Source: RFSX01 sp965230215 (lineage in GTDB: Bacteria; Bacteroidota; Bacteroidia; Chitinophagales; Saprospiraceae). Taken from it: DNA of 64,000 bases. This document shows positions 8,122 through 17,073 of the stretch, piece by piece. The notes beneath the pieces were generated by a model. That model worked only from the letters and a program-made list of their open reading frames with translations. It ran no database searches and was not told where the DNA came from. Position numbers and translations under genes: made by a program. Within the stretch, counting starts at the first letter, position 1. Each line of letters opens with the position of its first letter. The DNA lies in contig CBDDKN010000001.1 in the NCBI GenBank assembly GCA_965230215.1, positions 682,001-746,000 on the forward strand, written 5' to 3'.

Positions 8122-9699
8122 ATGAACTTTACTCTAGAGAATTATGGTATTGATGTCAAAGACATCGAAAGGAATGCAAGTGTTCCTTCATTATATGAAT
8201 TGGCCCTCGAAACTGAAAAAGGAACGGCGATTTCTGACGTTGGTGCGTTGTTGGTTTATTCCGGAGAAAAAACTGGACGAAGCCCAAAGGATAAGAGAGT
8301 CGTAAGAAACCCTGAATCGGAAAATAACATTGATTGGGGAGATGTCAATATCGATCTTGATGAGCACGTATTTATGATCAATCGTGAACGCGCTATCGAT
8401 TATTTGAATACCAGAGAAAAACTATATGTAGTAGATGCATTTGCAGGCTGGGATGAGAAATATAGACTCAAAATCAGAATCATTTGTACAAGAGCATACC
8501 ATGCTCTGTTTATGCAAAACATGCTGATCAGACCAACGCAGGAGGAGCTTGACAATTTTGGTGAGCCTGACTATACCATTTTTAATGGTGGTGCATTTCC
8601 AGCGAACAGATATACATCCAAAATGACATCCAAAACAAGTATCGATGTAAATCTGGAGAGAAAAGAGATTGTTATTCTGGGCACTGAGTATGCGGGTGAA
8701 ATGAAAAAGGGCGTATTCTCAGTAATGAATTATTTAATGCCATTGGAAGATGTCCTGCCTATGCACTGTTCAGCAAACGTGGGTGAAGATGGTGATGTTA
8801 GCGTATTGTTTGGTCTGTCAGGTACGGGAAAAACCACATTGAGTGCTGATCCAAAAAGAAAATTGATTGGAGATGATGAACACTGCTGGACGGATTCAGG
8901 TGTATTCAATATAGAAGGCGGCTGTTATGCCAAAGCTATTGATCTGTCTGAGGAGAAAGAACCAGACATCTACAGAGCCATCAGATATGGAACCATTCTT
9001 GAAAACGTTGTATATGATCCAAAGAGCCGTAAAGTAGATTACACAGACACAAGTATAACTCAGAACACAAGAGCGTCATATCCAATTGAATATATTGATA
9101 ATGTAAAAATTCCGTGTGTAGCTGGGAATGCCAAGCATGTCATTTTTCTTACTTGCGATGCTTTTGGCGTACTGCCTCCGGTAAGTGCGCTTTCTCCTGA
9201 GCAAGCAAGCTATCACTTCATTTCTGGATATACTGCCAAGGTTGCCGGTACAGAAATGGGCGTTACTGAACCCGAAGCTACTTTTAGCGCATGCTTTGGT
9301 GCGGCATTTATGATGTGGCATCCTAATAAGTATGCAGAGTTATTAGCTGAAAAGATTAGGAAACATGGTGCAAAAGCCTGGTTGGTCAATACCGGCTGGA
9401 CAGGTGGTGCCCACGGTACTGGTTCACGTATCAAATTAAAATACACCAGAGCGATAATCGATGCTATCCATAATGGCAACTTTGATAATGTTGAGATGAT
9501 TCAGGATGAAGCATTTGGTTTTATGGTGCCACAATCTTGCCCTGAAGTGCCATCAGACATTTTGAACCCAAAGAACACATGGGAAGATAAAGCTGCCTAC
9601 GATAAAACAAGAGACAAGCTGGTAAGTTTGTTCAGAGATAATTTCACACAGTTTGAAGCAGAAGTGAATCCAGCAATAATTGAAGCTGGACCTAAATAA
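8122..9699 (+). CDS. pckA: phosphoenolpyruvate carboxykinase (ATP)
   Basis: This 525-residue enzyme converts oxaloacetate and ATP to phosphoenolpyruvate, CO2 and ADP, the first step of gluconeogenesis. Substrate-binding GEKTGRSPKDK lies at 48-58 (Arg53). The kinase P-loop is GLSGTGKTTLS (231-241) and the metal-binding motif is GDDEHCW (250-256). Length and motifs match the ATP-dependent class. It is followed directly by a hairpin terminator, so it is monocistronic. The divergent neighbour is the TPR lipoprotein; the 167-base gap must hold both promoters, but I see no exact TAnnTTTG box for pckA. Confidence 0.97.
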   Translation: MNFTLENYGIDVKDIERNASVPSLYELALETEKGTAISDVGALLVYSGEKTGRSPKDKRVVRNPESENNIDWGDVNIDLDEHVFMINRERAIDYLNTREKLYVVDAFAGWDEKYRLKIRIICTRAYHALFMQNMLIRPTQEELDNFGEPDYTIFNGGAFPANRYTSKMTSKTSIDVNLERKEIVILGTEYAGEMKKGVFSVMNYLMPLEDVLPMHCSANVGEDGDVSVLFGLSGTGKTTLSADPKRKLIGDDEHCWTDSGVFNIEGGCYAKAIDLSEEKEPDIYRAIRYGTILENVVYDPKSRKVDYTDTSITQNTRASYPIEYIDNVKIPCVAGNAKHVIFLTCDAFGVLPPVSALSPEQASYHFISGYTAKVAGTEMGVTEPEATFSACFGAAFMMWHPNKYAELLAEKIRKHGAKAWLVNTGWTGGAHGTGSRIKLKYTRAIIDAIHNGNFDNVEMIQDEAFGFMVPQSCPEVPSDILNPKNTWEDKAAYDKTRDKLVSLFRDNFTQFEAEVNPAIIEAGPK

Positions 9700-9715
9700 A
9701 ATATTATATAGAATG

Positions 9716-9740
9716 CAGGGTCAATCCGTGACCCTGTATT
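9716..9740 (+). terminator. pckA terminator
   Basis: CAGGGTCA (9716-9723) pairs with TGACCCTG (9729-9736) around an ATCCG loop and is followed by TATT. The stem overlaps the last codons of the convergent gene that ends at 9721, so it may work in both directions. Confidence 0.75.
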
Positions 9741-10380
9741 TTATACCTTCAACAAGATAAGGATCAAAATCTGAGACAAGCACTTCAACATCTTTGAAAT
9801 GAATGATGTCCCCCTCCTCTACTCTTGAAATGAGGTTCTTAATCTCAGTGTTGAACTTGCCCCTCATATTCAAGCGCCTAAATTGCAATTCCTTCTCTCG
9901 GTAGACTTCGATCGTAAAATTAGCGATGCGCAGATCTTGAGTTAGATACGCTTTGTCATAATCTAACTCCAAATTAGTCAGGGATTGCAGAAGCTTAGCA
10001 GGAATGTATCCTCCTTCTCCTCCGGCAAGAAAAGGCCTGATATCAGGAAGTATATCAACATCATAAAGATACTGATCCAATAGTATTGAATCACTGTAGA
10101 ACTTATAGCTCTGTTCACCATATTCAGAGAAAAATATCTTAAAGTGACAATCCTTTGAACGTATAGGCTCTATATTATCTGATGGCATATACTCAATCGC
10201 AGTACAATTCTTATTAATCCTGTCTCTCAGGTCAACGGTCTTTGTCATGCCCTTATAGGCTCGAAGCGCATTCTCTTGTGCCGCCAAGACACCTGAGAAA
10301 GTCAATAGAAATATTAAAATGATAGATCTAATCCCTGAGAAATTGGTTGATCTTATCAACAGAGTCTTTTGCATCTCCAT
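9721..10380 (-). CDS. exported protein with possible GldM-like C-terminal domain
   Basis: This 219-residue protein has a signal sequence (hydrophobic core SIILIFLLTFSGVLA, cleavage near AAQEN). Its C-terminal half (GYIPAKLLQSL ... FTIEVYREKELQFRRLNMRGKF ... ISRVEEGDIIHFKDVEVLV) resembles by eye the immunoglobulin-like C-terminal domains of GldM, the periplasmic arm of the gliding/T9SS motor. It is far shorter than GldM and has no such neighbours, so it would be a stand-alone domain. The only upstream start overlaps pntB by 53 bases, so it probably rides on the pntAB transcript or starts at a rare codon. Confidence 0.45.
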   Translation of the reverse strand: MEMQKTLLIRSTNFSGIRSIILIFLLTFSGVLAAQENALRAYKGMTKTVDLRDRINKNCTAIEYMPSDNIEPIRSKDCHFKIFFSEYGEQSYKFYSDSILLDQYLYDVDILPDIRPFLAGGEGGYIPAKLLQSLTNLELDYDKAYLTQDLRIANFTIEVYREKELQFRRLNMRGKFNTEIKNLISRVEEGDIIHFKDVEVLVSDFDPYLVEGIKYRVTD

Positions 10381-11722
10381 AGAGCATCATGGTATTATCT
10401 TTAAAAAAGAGCGGGTTCTGAACACCAGCATACCCGGTAGCCATAGAACGTTTCATAACAACAACTTGTTTTGCATTCCATACTTCCAATACCGGCATAC
10501 CATAAATTGGACTGCTTTCATCCTCCTGAGCACCAGGATTAACGATATCGTTAGCACCTATTACCAAGACTACATCTGTTTCTGCTAAATCGTCGTTTAT
10601 CTCATCCATTTCGAGCACAATATCATAAGGTACATTGGCTTCCGCCAAAAGTACATTCATATGCCCAGGTAGTCGTCCAGCAACCGGATGTATACCAAAT
10701 CGCACATTTTTACCTGCCTTTCTTAAGCGGTCAACCATGTCAAATATTGGATACTGTGCTTTGGCAACGGCCATACCGTAACCAGGAACAATAACTGCCG
10801 AATCGGCATTCTGAAGCATCTCAGCTACCTCTTCATGATCCGTTGAAGTCACAGACCCTTTAACTTCTGTTGTTGATGAAGACGCACTTTGTCCAAAGCC
10901 ACCAAAAATGACCGACCAAAAAGACCGGTTCATAGCTTCACACATAATAATAGAAAGGATAGCTCCTGAACTTCCCACCAATGCGCCTGTAACAATCAGC
11001 AGATCGTTGCCGAGCATGAATCCGGCTGCAGCAGCAGCCCATCCTGAGTATGAATTGAGCATGGATACAACGACTGGCATATCAGCACCACCAATAGCCA
11101 TAACCAGCATAACACCAATGAAGAGGGCTATTCCAGTCATGATATATAAGTACAATAAGCCTTCTGTTCCATGTGCTTGGACAAATAAAACTCCGAGGAC
11201 TATACTGATCAATACAAGTGTAATATTCACAACATGCCTGCCTGGATACAGCAAGGCTTTGCTTCGTATGGTTCCTTCAAGTTTACCCCAAGCCACGACA
11301 GAGCCGGTAAAAGTAATGGCGCCAATAAAAACCCCAATAAATACTTCAACCAAATGAATGTTGTGTTCAACTCCTGTAAGCTCCTGTGTTTCAGGATCGA
11401 GATATGAGCCAAAGCCAACTAGTACAGCAGCAAGTCCGACAAAACTGTGTAGGATCGCAACCAATTGTGGCATTGAAGTCATCTCTACCCGTCTGGCTAC
11501 TATAATTCCAATTACCGAAGCAATAGCAATGGCCACGATAATATAGACATGTCCATCGACACCTTCCCCTAAGACTGTAGAGACGATAGCGATAACCATA
11601 CCTATGATGCCATAGAGTACTCCACGCTTAGCTGATTCCTGAGAAGAAAGTCCGCCAAGACTTAATATAAATAAGATACTGGCAAAGAGATAAGATGCCA
11701 ATTGTATTTGTGATGATATCAT
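10328..11722 (-). CDS. pntB: NAD(P) transhydrogenase subunit beta
   Basis: This 464-residue inner membrane subunit holds transmembrane domain II and the NADP(H)-binding domain III of the proton-translocating transhydrogenase. Roughly nine hydrophobic helices fill residues 1-270. Domain III starts at VIVPGYGMAVAKAQYPI and continues GIHPVAGRLPGHMNVLLAEA and IGANDIVNPGA, the NADP-binding signatures. It follows pntA by three bases. Driven by the proton gradient, the complex makes NADPH from NADH. Confidence 0.95.
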   Translation of the reverse strand: MISSQIQLASYLFASILFILSLGGLSSQESAKRGVLYGIIGMVIAIVSTVLGEGVDGHVYIIVAIAIASVIGIIVARRVEMTSMPQLVAILHSFVGLAAVLVGFGSYLDPETQELTGVEHNIHLVEVFIGVFIGAITFTGSVVAWGKLEGTIRSKALLYPGRHVVNITLVLISIVLGVLFVQAHGTEGLLYLYIMTGIALFIGVMLVMAIGGADMPVVVSMLNSYSGWAAAAAGFMLGNDLLIVTGALVGSSGAILSIIMCEAMNRSFWSVIFGGFGQSASSSTTEVKGSVTSTDHEEVAEMLQNADSAVIVPGYGMAVAKAQYPIFDMVDRLRKAGKNVRFGIHPVAGRLPGHMNVLLAEANVPYDIVLEMDEINDDLAETDVVLVIGANDIVNPGAQEDESSPIYGMPVLEVWNAKQVVVMKRSMATGYAGVQNPLFFKDNTMMLYGDAKDSVDKINQFLRD

Positions 11723-11725
11723 AGC

Positions 11726-13262
11726 TTACTTTCTAAACATTTTTAACATACGGTGAGTAACAAGGAATCCGCCAACAATATTGATGCTGGCAACCAGAAT
11801 CGCAATAAACGCAAGGATTGTTAACGGGTCGGAAATATGTTGTGTAACTTGAAGCAGTCCCCCGATTATAATAATACCGCTAATCGCATTGGTTACAGCC
11901 ATTAAAGGCGTATGTAGCGAATGTGATACATTCCAGATGACCTGCCATCCCACGAATACAGCCAATACGAATACTGTAAAATGTGCCATAAAATCAGGAG
12001 GTGCAACCAAAGCAATTAAATAAAGGAACGCGGCTATAAACAATAGACTTATTGAGATTCGACGGGCCTTGCTTTTGATTTTCTCTTGTGCATCAACTTC
12101 CTTCTTATCCTCTGCAGGAGCCGGCTTTGCAGAAGGCTTTGAGCTTACTGGCAGCGGTTCCGGAGGCCAGTTTACACTGCCATTGTAACAAACCATCGCC
12201 CTTTTTACCACATCATCCTCCATATCTATCTTGAAGTTTTCTGCTTTGCCCATATCATCTAAAAGATGACATAGGTTATTCCCGTAGAGTTGACTGGCCT
12301 GAGAAGGCAGCTGGTCTAGTTTACCCAATATGATTACACCATTATCTGTAGTGTAGATTTCGTTAGGTTTTGTAAAAACACAATTACCTCCGGTTGAGGC
12401 TGCAAGGTCCACGATTACAGATCCTGGCTTCATAGCTTCTACGTGATAATCAAGAATCAATTTTGGAGCTTCTCTTCCGGGTATCTGAGCTGTTGTTATT
12501 ATAATATCAACGTCTTGGGCTTGTTCTTTAAATAATGCCATTTCAGCATCGATAAAAGCCTGACTCATCACTTTCGAATAGCCTGAGTCTGTCGAACCAT
12601 CTTCATCAATTTCAACTTCAAGAAACTGCGCACCCATAGACTGGATCTGTTCAGCAACTTCCTTTCTGGTGTCAAACGCTCTGACAATAGCACCTAGAGA
12701 TTTGGCTGTTCCGATGGCGGCCAGGCCAGCTACACCAGCTCCAATAACCAATACTTTGGCTGGTTCAACTTTACCTGCTGCAGTAATCTGACCGTTTAAA
12801 AATCTCCCAAAATGATTTGCAGCTTCGATTACAGATCTGTAACCAGCTATATTGGCCATTGAAGAAAGCACATCCATTTTCTGTGCTCTGGAAATCCTTG
12901 GAATGGCGTCCATGGCCACCGCATTTACACCCTGAGCTTGCAATGGATGATAAGAGCTCCTGATTCTGTGCAGGATACAGATAACTGAGCATGGTTTGCC
13001 CTTTATGCATCTTAGTGACTTCCAGTGCATTAACAGGTTGTACCTTAAGTATTATATCTGATTGGGCATAGAGCTCGTCTGAAGTGCTTAGAATGGCTGC
13101 TCCAGCATTTTCGTAGTCCTGATCACTGAAATTGGCCTTTTGACCGGCCCCAGATTCGATGTAAACTTCAAATCCTTGTTTCAACAATCTTTTGACTGTC
13201 TTTGGTGCTGCGGCGACTCTGTTCTCATCGGGATGCAGCTCTTTAGGGATTCCTACTTTCAT
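11726..13262 (-). pseudogene. pntA: NAD(P) transhydrogenase subunit alpha, frameshifted
   Basis: The gene is split into two frames. The first, from ATG at 13262, encodes the NAD-binding N-terminus (MKVGIPKELHPDENRVAAAP ... KGQTMLSYLYPAQNQELLSSI). The second carries on from about 12940 with AQGVNAVAMDAIPRISRAQK, the dinucleotide fold VIGAGVAGLAAIGTAKSLGA, then four membrane helices to 11726. The span is 1537 bases, exactly one more than 512 codons, so one extra base near GCAAGCTCAGGG (about 12935-12945) breaks a 511-residue protein, the size of E. coli PntA. Both halves are well conserved on each side of the break, which favours a sequence error or a very recent lesion. pntB next door is intact. 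Confidence 0.9.
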
Positions 13263-13265
13263 ATG

Positions 13266-13279
13266 TTAATTGCAATTAA
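13266..13279. promoter_or_regulatory. perfect palindrome at the pntA start
   Basis: TTAATTGCAATTAA is a perfect 14-bp palindrome located 4-17 bases upstream of the pntA ATG, inside the expected 5' untranslated region. A bound regulator there would block transcription or ribosome access. The core AATTGCAATT recurs upstream of icd, but also once inside a coding region, so the operator reading is tentative. Confidence 0.35.
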
Positions 13280-13291
13280 TATTTGCGAAAG

Positions 13292-13299
13292 CAAATTTA
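13292..13299 (-). promoter_or_regulatory. pntAB promoter -7 element
   Basis: On the minus strand TAAATTTG matches TAnnTTTG exactly, and a TTG lies 21 bases further upstream, within the usual TTG-N17-23-TAnnTTTG spacing of this phylum. Transcription would begin near 13285, about 23 bases ahead of the pntA ATG. Confidence 0.6.
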
Positions 13300-13468
13300 G
13301 TTTTTTCTCAAAACAACCAGCAATTAAAGTCCATAAGAAGTAAAATTAAATTTACCCCTTTGTCTATTTCGCAAAATATTACATACGCTTTCAGGATGAA
13401 ATATTATATTAGAATGTATTACCAGATTAATTGGCAGAATTATATATATCTCTTAAACTTACTAAAGC

Positions 13469-15265
13469 GTGAAGCCTACAGACATTATTGACCCGGAATA
13501 CTTCCATAAAGTAGTGGATTGTCAGTATGCATGTCCTGCGCATACTCCGGTACCTGAATACATAAGACAAATAGCTCAGGGTAATTACGACAAAGCTTAT
13601 ATGATCAATTGGGAATCCAATGTTTTTCCAGGAATATTGGGCAGAACATGCGATCGACCCTGCGAGCCTGCATGCAGACGTGTGCGTGTTGAGGAAAAAC
13701 CTGTCGCTATTTGCAGACTCAAACGCGTAGCTGCAGATAATAAATCCAACGTGTCTCAATTTATACCCAAAGGACCTTTTAAATCCAATGGCAAAAAGAT
13801 TGCGCTTATCGGTGGCGGTCCCGCTTCATTGACAGTAGCTCGGGATTTGGCACCCTTGGGCTACGAAATTCATTTGTATGACGAATGGAATAAGGGTGGT
13901 GGGATGATGCGCACGCAGATTCCATCATTCAGACTCCCGGAAAGTGTACTTGATGAGGAGGTTAATTATATTCTTGATATGGGCATTCATACCCATTTCA
14001 ATTGTTTTGTAGACAGTATGGCGGAAATTCTAAACAAGGATTATGATGCTGTATTTGTTGGAACGGGAGCACCTAAGGGAAGGCAACTTAACATTCCTGG
14101 CTTGGAGGAGGCTGGTGATCATGTACATATTGGAATCGAGTTTCTTGCAAGTGTGGCCTTCGAACATAAGGATAAGGTAGGAAAGAAAGTAATTGTTTTA
14201 GGAGGTGGAAATACAGCCATGGATTGCTGCAGGACTTCAAAGAGGATTGGTGCTGAAAGTGTTCATGTCGTAGTTCGAAGCCCACGAAAGGATATGAAAG
14301 CCTCTCCATGGGAAATAGAAGATGCAGAAAGAGAAGAAATCACCATACTTAACAATATGCCTCCTAAGCGTTATGTTGTCGAGGATGGCAAATTAAAAGG
14401 TGTCGTTTTTGAAAAGGTCAAAGCCGTATATGATGAAAACGGCAAGAGGTCACTTGTGCCTACGGGAGAAGAGGATGTCTTTATTGAAGCAGATGACGTT
14501 ATAGTGGCCATCGGTCAGGACAATGCTTTTCCCTGGATAGAGAGAGATTTGGGTATTGAGTTTGGCAAATGGGACCTCCCAGTGCTTCACCCTGAAAGTT
14601 TTCAATCCTCGCTTGCCAAAGTGTTCTTTGGTGGTGATGCAGCTTTCGGACCTGAAAACGTAATCACGGCTGTTGCTCATGGCCATCAAGCTGCTATATC
14701 TATTGATTTGTTCTGTAATGGAAAGTCTGTACTGGACAGACCTGCTCCAAGAACCAATTTAATGAGTCAGAAAATGGGAATTCATGAATGGACATATGAC
14801 AATCATATTGTTACAGATCAAAGGTATCAGGTTCCTCATGAAAGCAATGAAAAAGCTCTGGCGGATAGAAAAGTTGAAGTAGAATTGGGATTTGATCAAC
14901 ATGATGGTTTTAAGGAAGCCATGCGTTGTCTGAATTGCGATGTGCAAACAGTTTTCACCAGAGAACTTTGTATTGAATGTGATGCATGTGTTGATGTGTG
15001 TCCTACTGACTGTATCACTTTTACGGTCAATGGAGAGGAAGCGGACTTAAGACAGCGCCTTACTGCACCTGCTTTGAATACTGAGCAAGACTTATATGTA
15101 TCTGATGTTTTGCCTACAGCCCGTGTTATGGTTAAGGATGAAGATGTCTGTCTTCATTGCGGATTATGTGCTGAAAGATGCCCAACCGCAGCATGGGATA
15201 TGAAGAAGTATTTATATAACGTTACAAAAAGCTATGACTATGCAGCAGGAATCTACGCGGATTAA
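13469..15265 (+). CDS. GltD-like FAD/NAD(P) oxidoreductase with C-terminal 4Fe-4S domain
   Basis: This 598-residue flavoprotein starts with GTG; a TAA stop lies two codons upstream, so no longer start exists. The N-terminal Cys-rich 4Fe-4S region (CQYACPAHTPVPEY, then CDRPCEPACRR) is that of glutamate synthase small subunits. Two Rossmann folds follow: FAD at IALIGGGPASLTVARDL and NAD(P) at VIVLGGGNTAMDCCRTS. A C-terminal ferredoxin domain has two clusters, CIECDACVDVCPTDC and CLHCGLCAERCPTAAW. There is no glutamate synthase large subunit here. The next two genes, overlapping or adjacent, encode a 2-oxoacid:ferredoxin oxidoreductase, so it probably passes electrons between that enzyme's ferredoxin clusters and NAD(P)H. 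Confidence 0.85.
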   Translation: MKPTDIIDPEYFHKVVDCQYACPAHTPVPEYIRQIAQGNYDKAYMINWESNVFPGILGRTCDRPCEPACRRVRVEEKPVAICRLKRVAADNKSNVSQFIPKGPFKSNGKKIALIGGGPASLTVARDLAPLGYEIHLYDEWNKGGGMMRTQIPSFRLPESVLDEEVNYILDMGIHTHFNCFVDSMAEILNKDYDAVFVGTGAPKGRQLNIPGLEEAGDHVHIGIEFLASVAFEHKDKVGKKVIVLGGGNTAMDCCRTSKRIGAESVHVVVRSPRKDMKASPWEIEDAEREEITILNNMPPKRYVVEDGKLKGVVFEKVKAVYDENGKRSLVPTGEEDVFIEADDVIVAIGQDNAFPWIERDLGIEFGKWDLPVLHPESFQSSLAKVFFGGDAAFGPENVITAVAHGHQAAISIDLFCNGKSVLDRPAPRTNLMSQKMGIHEWTYDNHIVTDQRYQVPHESNEKALADRKVEVELGFDQHDGFKEAMRCLNCDVQTVFTRELCIECDACVDVCPTDCITFTVNGEEADLRQRLTAPALNTEQDLYVSDVLPTARVMVKDEDVCLHCGLCAERCPTAAWDMKKYLYNVTKSYDYAAGIYAD

Positions 15266-17063
15266 TGATATGGTTTTGCGTTTTGCAAATGTAAATGGTA
15301 CGGGATCCGCTTCTGCCAACGAGTTATTTGCCAAGTCTGTATTCAGAATGGGCATACCTGTTACAGCTAAAAACATCTTCCCATCCAATATTCAGGGTCT
15401 GCCGACCTGGTATGAAATACGCATAAGTGGAGATGGCTATCTTGCAAGAAGGGAGGGTATTGATATTCTTGTCGCTGTCAACCCTCAAAGTCTTGAGAAG
15501 GATATAAAAAGTGTCAGACCTGGCGGTTATCTTATTTATGATAACAGTAAGATGTTGTATGATGAATTAAAGCGTGATGACATAAACTTTATCGGCATAC
15601 CCATGATTCGTCTCGCAGCCGAGAATTATGAAGTACCTCGTTTGCAACAACTTTTCAAAAACATGATTTATGTAGGCGCCATTGCTACTTTGATTAATCT
15701 GGATATAGAAGTTGTTAAAGAAACAATTGCTGAAAAATTCAAGGCCAAACAAAAGCTTATTCCTGCCAATCATCAGGCTCTGGATTTGGGTGTGAACTAC
15801 GTCAAGGAAAACCTGAGTTATCCGTTGCCTCTAAGTCTGGAAAAAGCGGACAACACCAACAACCATATAGTCATTGACGGCAATACCGCTTGTGCTCTTG
15901 GTGCAATTTATGGAGGAGCGAGTATGATGGCATGGTATCCTATCACGCCTTCGACTTCAGTTGCAAAAGCGTTTGAAACATATTGTAAGAAACTGCGCAT
16001 TGATAGGGAAACAGGGAAAAAGAAGTATGCTATAGTGCAGGCAGAAGATGAGTTGGCTGCAATCGGGATGGTCATTGGAGCTAACTGGAATGGCGCCCGC
16101 GCATTTACATCTACCAGTGGGGCTGGCGTCTCATTGATGAATGAATTCATTGGCCTATCATACTTTGCTGAGATTCCATCCGTCCTCATTAATGTCCAAC
16201 GAGGTGGCCCTTCAACTGGAATGCCCACAAGGACGCAGCAGGCCGATATCTTATCATCTGCTTATGCCTCACATGGTGACACAAAACATCCGATGTTAAT
16301 TCCATCTACGCCAAGAGAGTGTTTTGAATATACGGCTATGGCTTTTGATCTTGCAGAGCGATTACAAACACTTGTGTTTGTAATTACCGATTTAGACCTG
16401 GGGATGAACCAGCATATGTCAGAACCATTGGAATGGAAAGACATTGAAAACTATGACCGGGGTAAGGTATTGGATGAAGATATGCTGGAATCCATGACTG
16501 AAGATTTTGGCAGATATCTGGATACGGATGGTGACGGGATACCATACAGAACCATACCTGGCACCCACCCTACAAAAGGTGCTTTTTTTACTCGTGGTAC
16601 TTCTCGCGATGAATATGCGAAATATACAGAAGATGGGGCTGCCTATGTGCGCAATGTTGATCGACTTAAAAGAAAATGGGAAACGGCCAAAACATTGGTG
16701 CCGGATGCTCAAATTAAAAAAGCTGGTAAGCATACAAATGAAGCCTTGTTGTTCTATGGTACAAGTCAGTATGCCGCAGATGAAGCGATTGAACTTCTTG
16801 AAAAGGAAGGTATCTATTTTAACAGCATAAATATTAAAGCGTTTCCTTTCGGTCCTGAGTTAAGAAACGCCGTTAATTCACATGATAAGATTTATGTGAT
16901 TGATCAGAATAGAGATGGTCAGATGAAATCTTTATTGAGTATTGAAGAACAGATAGCTCCTGATAAAATGATTTCCATACTAAACTATGACGGTATGCCA
17001 ATAACTGCTGATCATATTTTCAAATCTGTGTTATCACACAAAACACAAATTGCTCAAGTTTAA
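15234..17063 (+). CDS. korA: 2-oxoacid:ferredoxin oxidoreductase, fused gamma-alpha subunit
   Basis: This 609-residue protein joins the gamma domain (RFANVNGTGSASANELFAKS, residues about 15-190) to the alpha domain (NTACALGAIYGGASMMAWYPITPSTS onward). This is the usual arrangement in 2-oxoglutarate:ferredoxin oxidoreductases that cleave 2-oxoacids to acyl-CoA, CO2 and reduced ferredoxin. The first ATG overlaps the flavoprotein gene by 32 bases; starts at 15240 or 15270 are also possible, the last leaving a four-base gap. korB follows. The choice of 2-oxoglutarate over pyruvate as substrate is inferred from the gamma-alpha fusion and is not certain. Confidence 0.88.
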   Translation: MTMQQESTRINDMVLRFANVNGTGSASANELFAKSVFRMGIPVTAKNIFPSNIQGLPTWYEIRISGDGYLARREGIDILVAVNPQSLEKDIKSVRPGGYLIYDNSKMLYDELKRDDINFIGIPMIRLAAENYEVPRLQQLFKNMIYVGAIATLINLDIEVVKETIAEKFKAKQKLIPANHQALDLGVNYVKENLSYPLPLSLEKADNTNNHIVIDGNTACALGAIYGGASMMAWYPITPSTSVAKAFETYCKKLRIDRETGKKKYAIVQAEDELAAIGMVIGANWNGARAFTSTSGAGVSLMNEFIGLSYFAEIPSVLINVQRGGPSTGMPTRTQQADILSSAYASHGDTKHPMLIPSTPRECFEYTAMAFDLAERLQTLVFVITDLDLGMNQHMSEPLEWKDIENYDRGKVLDEDMLESMTEDFGRYLDTDGDGIPYRTIPGTHPTKGAFFTRGTSRDEYAKYTEDGAAYVRNVDRLKRKWETAKTLVPDAQIKKAGKHTNEALLFYGTSQYAADEAIELLEKEGIYFNSINIKAFPFGPELRNAVNSHDKIYVIDQNRDGQMKSLLSIEEQIAPDKMISILNYDGMPITADHIFKSVLSHKTQIAQV

Positions 17064-17073
17064 ATATTTTCCA

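Noticed and set aside
9881..9890. AATTGCAATT as a third operator of the pntA/icd type
   Set aside because: It lies within the coding sequence of the GldM-like protein, so it is a chance occurrence and lowers the weight of the other two.
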